From Bacillota bacterium (GTDB lineage: Bacteria > Bacillota > Clostridia > Oscillospirales > Ruminococcaceae): a stretch of DNA of 64,000 nucleotides. The position numbers and the translations under genes are program-made. How positions within the stretch are numbered: the stretch's first letter is position 1; the number at the start of each line of letters is the position of its first letter. This document shows positions 17,487 to 23,582 of the stretch, piece after piece. The stretch lies in assembly GCA_023412215.1 (NCBI GenBank), contig JAEYNX010000003.1:1-64000 (forward strand), written 5' to 3'. The notes beneath the pieces are model-generated. The model was not told the DNA's origin. It saw only the letters and a program-made list of their open reading frames with translations, and searched no databases.

Positions 17487-17771
17487 TCACAGCTTATTAT
17501 TTTCTTTTGTTATAGCTTTAATACACTCAATGCCTTCTTGCCTAATAGCTATTGTACCGTTATCTTCCTTTAAATCGGTGACATCTATTAAGTAATTTAG
17601 GTGTAGCCTCTTAACTGCTTCATAGAATTCATTACGATTGATACCAATTTCTTCATCAAGCTCTTTACCGAACTGAAAAGTATTACGGCGGACGATTTTG
17701 TTGTCTATTGGTCTACCCAGAGAATCAAACGACACTAACATTTGCAATATTCTTATATACAAATTATCCAT
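17487..17771 (-). CDS. Small protein, paralogue of the 18484-18756 product
   Basis: 94 residues, not recognised as a named family. It shares LVSxDxLGRPIxNK, FYExVKxLHLNYLIDV and NGTxxIRxEGI with the gene on the other side of the lipoprotein gene, so the two are paralogues. The helical pattern with a short C-terminal beta hairpin resembles a winged-helix domain, but no DNA-binding role is shown. An AT-rich upstream region separates it from the rightward lipoprotein promoter. Confidence 0.75.
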   Translation of the reverse strand: MDNLYIRILQMLVSFDSLGRPIDNKIVRRNTFQFGKELDEEIGINRNEFYEAVKRLHLNYLIDVTDLKEDNGTIAIRQEGIECIKAITKENNKL

Positions 17772-17854
17772 TTAAATATCCCCCTTCATGTCGATAAGTT
17801 TATTTCATATTATAAACTATAATTCTATATATTTCAATTATAATTAGGTTTAAA

Positions 17855-17883
17855 TTGACATCACTGTATGCCGGATGTAGAAT
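17855..17883 (+). promoter_or_regulatory. Promoter of the lipoprotein gene
   Basis: TTGACA, a 17-base spacer and TAGAAT form a near-consensus housekeeping promoter 31 bases before the GTG start of the lipoprotein. It points rightward, against the surrounding phage operons, and should be active in the lysogen. Confidence 0.8.
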
Positions 17884-17913
17884 AATAGCAAATAAAGTCA
17901 AGGGGATGGAAAA

Positions 17914-18405
17914 GTGAAAAAACGATTCTTAGCGTTCTTAGCACTGATTCTGACTTTAGCTTTGCTCACTTGTTCCTGTAATAGCACGCCAGTTACAACT
18001 GCATCTTCCCTCGTAGAAGAAACGCTGGTGATTGAGGCACCGTCCGAAATACCCAGCAGCTCCGAAGAGGTAATAAGCTCAGACATGCCAAGTAGCTTCG
18101 AGGAGATTGTAAGCAGTTCAGAAACAATAAGCTCTCAAGCAATCAGCAGCTCTGAAGCAGCCAGCTCTAAAAAGGCCACAAATACCGTTACAGTCGATAA
18201 TGACTATGGCACCCTTGAAGATGATATACAAGAGTTTTCAGACGATGACGATAATCAGTCGATAACCGTATACATAACCGATACCGGTGAAAAGTATCAC
18301 CGTTCTGGCTGCCGTTATTTAAAGAAAAGCAAATATGCTATCTCGCTCTCGGATGCAAAAGCTCAAGGATATGATCCTTGCAGTGTATGCGACCCGCCAT
18401 ACTAA
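17914..18405 (+). CDS. Ser-rich lipoprotein with C-terminal metal-site motif (moron)
   Basis: 163 residues from GTG after AGGGGATGGAAAA. A lipoprotein signal peptide ends LLTCSC. A long Ser/Glu-rich linker (about 30-75) and an acidic patch (DDDD near residue 110) follow. The last 40 residues have the order Y-H-x3-C, YLKKS, ISLSDAKAQGYDPCSVCDPP; His129, Cys133, Cys156 and Cys159 form a likely zinc site as in Ada-like domains. The gene has its own promoter and terminator and runs against its neighbours, the marks of a moron. It is probably exposed on the lysogen surface; its role is unknown. Confidence 0.88.
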   Translation: MKKRFLAFLALILTLALLTCSCNSTPVTTASSLVEETLVIEAPSEIPSSSEEVISSDMPSSFEEIVSSSETISSQAISSSEAASSKKATNTVTVDNDYGTLEDDIQEFSDDDDNQSITVYITDTGEKYHRSGCRYLKKSKYAISLSDAKAQGYDPCSVCDPPY

Positions 18406-18416
18406 AGGATAAAAGA

Positions 18417-18444
18417 AAGACGCTCCGTAATGGGGCGTCTTTTT
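18417..18444 (+). terminator. Terminator of the lipoprotein gene
   Basis: GACGCTCC/GGGGCGTC stem (one G-T pair) with loop GTAAT and five T, 11 bases after the lipoprotein stop. Confidence 0.88.
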
Positions 18445-18483
18445 GCGTATAAGAAAACCAATCGGGAAGGAAGTAGCCGTGCT

Positions 18484-18756
18484 TTACTCAATTGGGTACT
18501 TTTTTATTATTTCTGCTGCTACTTTGTGTATCCCTTCGTCACGTATAGTTAATGTTCCGTTTTCTTCTCCATAATTTTCGACGTCAATTAAATAATTTAA
18601 GTGAAGCTGTTTTACCACTTCGTAAAAATCCCTTGGGTTAGCATCAATCTTTTGCCGAACATCCATACAACTTCTACGTTGCTTGTTATTTATTGGCCTG
18701 CCTAAATAATCAACAGAGACAAGTTCATTAAGAATTCTAAACGCTAACTCAATCAT
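18484..18756 (-). CDS. Small protein, paralogue of the 17487-17771 product
   Basis: 90 residues. It shares most of its conserved core with the 94-residue product on the far side of the lipoprotein gene (LGRPINNK, then FYEVVKQLHLNYLIDV and NGTLTIRDEGI). Function unknown. A GGGGGAAATTTAA leader precedes the ATG. Two divergent copies around a moron suggest that the moron was inserted into, or arrived with, a duplicated gene. Confidence 0.75.
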   Translation of the reverse strand: MIELAFRILNELVSVDYLGRPINNKQRRSCMDVRQKIDANPRDFYEVVKQLHLNYLIDVENYGEENGTLTIRDEGIHKVAAEIIKKYPIE

Positions 18757-18844
18757 TTAAATTTCCCCCTAAAAATATATTACCCTTACACTATACACCA
18801 TATAATGCAAGAATTCTACATTTAGGGAGAAAAATATCACAAAA

Positions 18845-18862
18845 CCGCCCATATTCAGGCGG
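18845..18862 (-). terminator. Weak terminator-like hairpin
   Basis: CCGCC/GGCGG stem with an 8-base loop, followed on the minus strand by TTTTG. It lies downstream of the 61-residue gene and may end its message. The stem is short. Confidence 0.45.
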
Positions 18863-18906
18863 CTTCGTCATGGTTAGTGAAATATAGCTGGATTCCCGCA
18901 GATAAT

Positions 18907-19092
18907 TTATTCCTTGATATCGATTTTTCTGCCCAGATATAAAACTTTATCTGAGGGAACAAAAATTCTGTACTCGTTTTTAGTTATAACAAAGCATGAT
19001 TTTTCTGGGTCAAGACAGTAATCTGTCGCGCCCTTGATCACTTTTTCCGACCCGTCGACAAAACAAATCAATACCTCAAAGGATGAGACCAT
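18907..19092 (-). CDS. Small phage protein, unknown function
   Basis: The start is taken as ATG 19092, because AAGGAG lies 7 bases upstream; the longer frame has no ribosome site. The 61-residue product (MVSSFEVLICFVDGSEKVIK onward) is beta-rich and reads like a small SH3- or barrel-type domain. It lies just downstream of the ArpU-like regulator gene. No family recognised. Confidence 0.65.
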   Translation of the reverse strand: MVSSFEVLICFVDGSEKVIKGATDYCLDPEKSCFVITKNEYRIFVPSDKVLYLGRKIDIKE

Positions 19093-19361
19093 ACAAACAC
19101 TCCTTCTGTCGAGTAGAAAGAAAACGGCTGCGTCTCCTTGACAATTATCCGATTTCATAGTCATGTCACAACCGGCACCGTTTTATAACTATCCACAATA
19201 CGATTTTACTACATATAGTAGGACATGTCAAGCATAGGCGCTAAATATTGTCTTTCTCTTAAGACTCTGCTACGTAATATATTTTAGGAGATAGGGAGTA
19301 AGCTGTTACACTTTCTCTAGTTTAAATACTACCATAGAAAAAACGCACAAAGCGCACAAGT

Positions 19362-19802
19362 TTAATTGTCTTGCAAATACCTATCGACAATCATTCTAAC
19401 CGCACTTTCGGAGTTGCCCCCGCCCACCTTTACAGGTATATCCTTCCACTTCTCCCCTTCGACAAAGCGTAGCCGAAATATCTGCCTCGTCAAGCTGTCC
19501 GGTATAGAATCTATGTACTGCTCAAGTTTAAGCCTCTCGTCTTCACGGCGGATAAGCTCCTCGCTCAGCTTTTGCTTGCGCTCTCCGATCTTCGCCGCCA
19601 GTTTCTTGCCCTTTGGCAAAGCGCTATACCCGCGAACAATCTGCGTGTGCTGCTGATACGGCAGCTCCTTGCTTGATGCCAGAACACCATCAGAAACATA
19701 CTGGTTCTCGATGCGCTCTTTGACCAGGGCGCGGATCTCTTTTCTAAGTAACGCAATCTCATTCTCCAAATCGGTAAGCTGGGACAGCTCTTTTATAGTC
19801 AT
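19362..19802 (-). CDS. ArpU/DUF1492-like late transcription regulator
   Basis: The start is ATG 19802 after GGAGGTACGATAT, giving 146 residues. The N-terminal two thirds are coiled coil. The C-terminus contains DSLTRQIFRLRFVEGEKWKD followed by SESAVRMIVDRYLQ, a sigma-region-4-like helix-turn-helix found in DUF1492/ArpU phage proteins. It is the last early gene before the packaging module, the usual place for the activator of late genes. Confidence 0.78.
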   Translation of the reverse strand: MTIKELSQLTDLENEIALLRKEIRALVKERIENQYVSDGVLASSKELPYQQHTQIVRGYSALPKGKKLAAKIGERKQKLSEELIRREDERLKLEQYIDSIPDSLTRQIFRLRFVEGEKWKDIPVKVGGGNSESAVRMIVDRYLQDN

Positions 19803-19912
19803 ATATCGTACCTCCAATTCGATGCTTACGAAACACGCCAAGCCAAACGGCATAGTATATAAAGCGCAAGTATTATCTTCGCCGTACGTTTAAAAATAAA
19901 GGAGGATCAATT

Positions 19913-20020
19913 ATGTTCTTTTCCTGTTTTCGGCGATGTCGCTGTTTCGGCTTTTGTAACTGCCGGTTTTGTAATCGCTGCTTTTGTCGGTGCTGCAGAT
20001 TCCGCGACAATATTTTTTAA
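19913..20020 (+). CDS. 35-residue Cys/Arg/Phe-rich peptide
   Basis: ATG follows AAAGGAGGATCAATT, an excellent ribosome binding site, and a strong terminator starts 5 bases after the stop. The product has 10 Cys, 8 Arg and 9 Phe in 35 residues. Three pentapeptides in a row, FCNCR, FCNRC and FCRCC, come from a degenerate 15-base repeat that starts TTTTGT each time. The unit runs rightward inside a leftward early operon. The composition suggests a metal-binding or disulfide-rich cationic peptide, perhaps a toxin or inhibitor. No family recognised and no strong promoter seen. Confidence 0.6.
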   Translation: MFFSCFRRCRCFGFCNCRFCNRCFCRCCRFRDNIF

Positions 20021-20025
20021 ACTCA

Positions 20026-20051
20026 AGCCTGCCCGCAAGGGTGGGCTTTTT
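20026..20051 (+). terminator. Terminator after the Cys-rich peptide
   Basis: AGCCTGCCC/GGGTGGGCT pairs over 9 bases (two G-T pairs) with a GCAA tetraloop and five T. On the other strand it overlaps the last codon of the NUMOD1-like gene. Confidence 0.85.
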
Positions 20052-20424
20052 AATTTGCTTTGGGTGCATACCTCCATGTCTTCCCCCAACACCGCCCATC
20101 TGTGTGTAGGGCCTTGGATATCATACTGGGCGCCCCTTTGTGGGCCTCTGCAGCAGCCTTAACTGTTGGATAGGGGAATTGCACACCGTGGCAGTCTGTG
20201 CCGATTACCGCCTTGCCTGCCCGGGACTTAGCGGTGGGCAGGCGCTTGGGGAAAGCAATCACCGACGCCACGGGCGGCTTGTTGTGCTTGAGAAAATCCT
20301 TGTACTGCTCGATGTCACCAACGAAAGTGAAGCGCTTATCCTCGGGACAGGTCGTCCAGCTACACACGTGGTCGGCAGTGAGCCAAACGCAGGACGGGGC
20401 GGTGCAGAAGAATTTATGTATCAT
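20050..20424 (-). CDS. Phage protein with C-terminal NUMOD1-like DNA-binding domain
   Basis: The start is ATG 20424, eight bases after GAGGAGGT and overlapping the preceding gene end. The 124-residue product has Cys pairs near the N-terminus (FFCTAPSCVW and HVCSWTTCPED). Its C-terminal 45 residues (VQFPYPTVKAAAEAHKGAPS, then MISKALHTDGRCWGKTWRY) resemble NUMOD1, the modular DNA-binding motif of homing nucleases. No nuclease core is visible, so it may be a stand-alone DNA-binding protein. Confidence 0.65.
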   Translation of the reverse strand: MIHKFFCTAPSCVWLTADHVCSWTTCPEDKRFTFVGDIEQYKDFLKHNKPPVASVIAFPKRLPTAKSRAGKAVIGTDCHGVQFPYPTVKAAAEAHKGAPSMISKALHTDGRCWGKTWRYAPKAN

Positions 20425-20629
20425 TGCACGGTACCTCCTCGCACCATTCGGTATAGATTGGATATAACGTAAATTCCTCGCCGTCAACCTCATAATCGAC
20501 CCAGTAAAATCCATTTCCACGTGCGTTCACAGGCTTGCCGTCCAAGGCTTCCCGGTGTGCATCCGGTATCAACTTCTTGACGCCTACCGGAGCGAAGGCC
20601 TCAAAATTAGTACGACTAAATACTAACAT
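20414..20629 (-). CDS. Small phage protein, unknown function
   Basis: The start is ATG 20629 after GGAGAGGAGAG; the longer frame overlaps the glucosaminidase gene without a ribosome site. The 71 residues begin MLVFSRTNFEAFAPVGVKKL and are beta-rich and acidic. Overlaps at both ends indicate translational coupling. No family recognised. Confidence 0.6.
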   Translation of the reverse strand: MLVFSRTNFEAFAPVGVKKLIPDAHREALDGKPVNARGNGFYWVDYEVDGEEFTLYPIYTEWCEEVPCNDT

Positions 20630-21152
20630 CCGCAACTCTCCTCTCCAACGCCCCCCATATCCCGCCGACAGCCTCAACCCACTCATCCGACCCGTTGTAG
20701 TAATACCCCACATCAGCCAGCGTGTAGCCGGTATGGTACCGCCCGGTGTCGGTCAGGTACATATCCTTGAGATTACGGGCGGTGTAGTCTATGTAGGCGT
20801 GGACGCTCTCAAACTCCATGTACTTGCCCGTGTCGTCCGTCCATCCACCGAAGTTATTCGGCGCGGCCCGGTACCGGCCCCAGCCGGATTCTAGCGCGTC
20901 CTTAGCACACAAAAAGTACACGTTAAGCCCGTATCGCTCCGCCGCAGCAAGGTAATCCGCTGCATATGGCACCATATCGTACCGCAGGGCATCGGCAAGC
21001 TGCTCGGTGGTGGGTACGTCGTACGGAGCGGTGATATCTACCGAAACGGGATTTCCCGTATCGGGAATATCTGCGGGTGCTGCGTAGGCTGTGACGGCCA
21101 TCAGCAGGGCGAGGGCGGCGGTGGTTATGATTATGGTTAATAGTTTAGGCAT
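20616..21152 (-). CDS. Secreted glucosaminidase-like peptidoglycan hydrolase
   Basis: 178 residues. An N-terminal signal peptide (TIIITTAALALLMAVTAYAA) is followed by a compact domain with LCAKDALESGWGRYRAAPNN then FGGW. That is the E-S-G-W-G/N-N-F-G pattern of the beta-N-acetylglucosaminidase family PF01832, with a likely catalytic Glu in ALESGWG. It sits in the early module, not the lysis cassette, so a role other than terminal lysis is plausible, for example cell wall remodelling or a lysogen trait. Confidence 0.8.
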   Translation of the reverse strand: MPKLLTIIITTAALALLMAVTAYAAPADIPDTGNPVSVDITAPYDVPTTEQLADALRYDMVPYAADYLAAAERYGLNVYFLCAKDALESGWGRYRAAPNNFGGWTDDTGKYMEFESVHAYIDYTARNLKDMYLTDTGRYHTGYTLADVGYYYNGSDEWVEAVGGIWGALERRVADVSI

Positions 21153-21420
21153 TAGGCGGCACCTCCTTTCGGTTCTCTGGCAGCCTACTTAATTCCTCGA
21201 TTTCCGTCATGGCTTTAAGTGATTCTGCGTTGGCATCCTCATATGGCCCGCCTTCAGCCCAGCTAACCGCAAGGTTGTTGATTTTGTCCATGGCAACACA
21301 GAATTTATCTATAATGGATTCAAGCCCAGCGGCATAATCTTCCTGTGATGCTAATTCTTCCTTGGCCTCCGCAATCCGCTTCTCCAGCTGCTCGATATAT
21401 TCATATCCGCGAGTAGTCAT
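21145..21420 (-). CDS. Small coiled-coil phage protein
   Basis: The start is ATG 21420 after AAGGGAGAA. The 91-residue product (MTTRGYEYIEQLEKRIAEAK onward) is a charged helical protein, likely coiled coil over residues 8-45. It overlaps the glucosaminidase start by 8 bases. No function recognised. Confidence 0.6.
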   Translation of the reverse strand: MTTRGYEYIEQLEKRIAEAKEELASQEDYAAGLESIIDKFCVAMDKINNLAVSWAEGGPYEDANAESLKAMTEIEELSRLPENRKEVPPNA

Positions 21421-21424
21421 TGTT

Positions 21425-22810
21425 TTATTCTCCCTTCGCTTTCTCAATTCTTGCTTTAAGGCTATCAATAAGCCTATCCTGTGTTGCTCCCTTGTCCTCC
21501 AAGGCGGCAACGACATCCTCGTCGCGGCCTCCCTCAACAACCAGGTGGTGTATGATAACCTTCTGCTTTTGCCCTTGGCGGTGCAGGCGCTTATTGGCCT
21601 GCTGGTAAAGCTCTAACGACCAATTAAGGCCGAACCATACGACATGGTTGCCGCCGTCCTGCAGGTTAAGCCCGTAGGCCGCTGACGCGGGATGCGCAAG
21701 CAGGATATCTACCCGCCGGTTGTTCCAGTCGGTTTCATCCTGCGGGGTGGCCAGTCGGCGGACGCGCAAACCCGTTTTAGCTAAGGCGATTTCGATTCGG
21801 GTCAGGTCATGCTGGAAGTTGTAGAACACAAGCGCCGGCTGCCCGTTCAACTGCTCGACCAATTCAAGAAACGCCTCAATCTTGCACTGGTGAATCTCAA
21901 TAGCATAATGATCTCCGTCATACACCGCCCCGTTGCACAGCTGCAGCAGCTTGTTTGACAGCGCTGCGGCCCCCGCGGCGTCGATGGTGGTCTCGTCCAC
22001 CTCCAACAGCATTTCGCGTTCCAGCTCGTCGTATTGCTTCTTGGCTTTCGGGTCAAGCGCCACGGGGATATCATCGATGATGCAATCCGGTAGCTGCAGA
22101 TAATCCTCTGCCCGCATCGACACGCAAATATCGCCGATAAGCTGCTGTATCACGTCGCCGGCACCCACCTTCGGCGCATAGCTGAAAATAGTCGTCGCGT
22201 TGCGCTGGTCGGGATCAAAGTACCTCTCTCGAAAGCCGGTAATCGTCTTCCCCAGCCGCTGTCCGCCATCCAGCAGGTATATCTGTGCCCACAGGTCAAT
22301 CAAACCGTTGGGCGCCGGGGTGCCGGTCAGCTCCACAATGCGGCTGATATGCGGCCGCACCCACTTGAGGGATTTGAACCGCTTCGCCTGATGGTTTTTA
22401 AAGCTGCTGCTCTCGTCGATTATTACCATATCAAAGGGCCAGGCGTTGCGGTAGTAATCCACCAACCACTGCACATTCTCGCGGTTGATAATCCAGATAT
22501 CCCCGGGGGTGTTCAGCGCTCTAATCCGTTTGGCCTCGCTGCCAAGCACTGTGACGATGCGTAGTAGCCGCAGGTGGTCCCACTTAGCGGCCTCTTTACT
22601 CCATGTAGCTTCGGCCACTTTTTTCGGGGCTATCACCAGTACACGGGATACGGCAAAGCGGTTGTACTTCAGGTCTGCTATGGCTGTCAGAGTAATCACA
22701 CTTTTGCCCAATCCCATTTCAAGGAACAACCCGAGGCCCGGCCCTGGTACAGGCATGGAAATAATGCGATCGGTACAATACGCTTGGTAAGGGTGCGGTA
22801 TGTATTTCAC
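21425..22810 (-). CDS. SNF2-type DEAD/DEAH helicase
   Basis: The start is GTG 22810 after GGAGGTG, sharing a GTGA overlap with the VRR-NUC stop. The 461-residue protein has the Walker A segment FLEMGLGKSVITL near residue 30, DEAD-box-like VIIDESSSFKN near 130, ELTGTPAPNG, and motif VI QQANKRLHRQGQKQKV near the C-terminus. Such phage SNF2 helicases accompany VRR-NUC in many Clostridia phages and probably remodel DNA during replication or recombination. Confidence 0.92.
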   Translation of the reverse strand: MKYIPHPYQAYCTDRIISMPVPGPGLGLFLEMGLGKSVITLTAIADLKYNRFAVSRVLVIAPKKVAEATWSKEAAKWDHLRLLRIVTVLGSEAKRIRALNTPGDIWIINRENVQWLVDYYRNAWPFDMVIIDESSSFKNHQAKRFKSLKWVRPHISRIVELTGTPAPNGLIDLWAQIYLLDGGQRLGKTITGFRERYFDPDQRNATTIFSYAPKVGAGDVIQQLIGDICVSMRAEDYLQLPDCIIDDIPVALDPKAKKQYDELEREMLLEVDETTIDAAGAAALSNKLLQLCNGAVYDGDHYAIEIHQCKIEAFLELVEQLNGQPALVFYNFQHDLTRIEIALAKTGLRVRRLATPQDETDWNNRRVDILLAHPASAAYGLNLQDGGNHVVWFGLNWSLELYQQANKRLHRQGQKQKVIIHHLVVEGGRDEDVVAALEDKGATQDRLIDSLKARIEKAKGE

Positions 22811-23088
22811 GACCCGAACACCTCCGCAACAAAATCCTTCGCGGCTTGCAGCCCTTTGATTATCCGCACGTCGGCGCCGCGCTTCTGCATTTCTTCGATT
22901 CGCCATTTCTGTATACGCTGCAAGCTTCCGACCTCAGTTTTTAATTCGACATAAATTGTTCGGCCTGTGGGTGTTATGACAATCCTGTCTGGTACTCCAG
23001 GTGTGTTAGGGGAAATAAATTTAAAGCACAGGCCCCCTTTTGCTTCGACCATCTCTTCAAGGCGGCTCTCAATTTGAGATTCTTTCAT
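22807..23088 (-). CDS. VRR-NUC domain nuclease
   Basis: 93 residues with PGVPDRIVI, then IYVELKTEVGSLQRIQKWRI, the D-(x)n-E-x-K core of the VRR-NUC family PF08774 (PD-(D/E)XK fold). Stand-alone versions cut branched or structured DNA. It overlaps the winged-helix gene by 4 bases and the helicase gene by 4 bases. Confidence 0.92.
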   Translation of the reverse strand: MKESQIESRLEEMVEAKGGLCFKFISPNTPGVPDRIVITPTGRTIYVELKTEVGSLQRIQKWRIEEMQKRGADVRIIKGLQAAKDFVAEVFGS

Positions 23089-23303
23089 CGCTCCAGCTCC
23101 TTGCTATTCAGAGACCAAAACCAATCTTCGCGTTCTCCTCCGTCAGCGAATTGGTGATACACGCATACGCCAAGACGTTTTCGTGCGGCTTTTAATTCCG
23201 ATTTTTTGAATCCTTCAGCTTTTGCGGCCCTCTGAACATCACTGTAAGAGATTTGACCGTTTTGTGCTAAAAACGACAGCAGCCATTTTTCACAACCGTT
23301 CAT
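23085..23303 (-). CDS. Small winged-helix-like protein
   Basis: 72 residues. ISYSDVQRAAKAEGFKKSEL followed by KAARKRLGV looks like a helix-turn-helix/winged helix of the kind used in primase-associated or replication proteins. It is the first gene after the iteron-like cluster, so it is a candidate iteron-binding protein. The family assignment is by pattern only. Confidence 0.6.
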   Translation of the reverse strand: MNGCEKWLLSFLAQNGQISYSDVQRAAKAEGFKKSELKAARKRLGVCVYHQFADGGEREDWFWSLNSKELER

Positions 23304-23437
23304 GTTGTCCTCCTTTCAAACGCCCGTTACTTCTCGCGCGTCACACGTGTATATGACGCAATATACAGGCGTATTAGGCGTGTTAGGCGTTTGTGCGTGT
23401 GCCTAATGTACCTATTTATATATCTCTATAGATATAA

Positions 23438-23582
23438 ATGTAACAATGTAACAAAGTGCTTTAAGCCGTTGATGCTATGCGGTTTTTTGCCGTTACATCG
23501 AATGTAACACCGATGTAACAATGTAACAGGCGTCTGTTACAAGTTTTAAGATGTAACAGCAGATGTAACAGTCAATGTAACA
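23438..23582. repeat. Iteron-like cluster of ATGTAACA
   Basis: Eight direct copies of ATGTAACA begin at 23438, 23446, 23502, 23513, 23521, 23551, 23563 and 23575. Two inverted copies lie at 23492-23498 and 23535-23541; the first makes a GTTACAT-CGA-ATGTAAC palindrome. An AT-rich imperfect palindrome lies just left (23413-23439). The cluster is between the primase/helicase and winged-helix genes, so it is a good candidate for the phage replication origin. The last copy overlaps the primase 3' end. Confidence 0.8.

Noticed and set aside
19907..20099. Two 61-62-codon minus-strand frames over the Cys-rich peptide gene
   Set aside because: They overlap the end of the NUMOD1-like gene, lack ribosome sites and would cross the terminator hairpin. 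The plus-strand unit has better signals.
23438..23582. ATGTAACA repeats as a CRISPR array
   Set aside because: The repeat unit is only 8 bases, the spacing is irregular and copies occur in both directions; iterons fit better.
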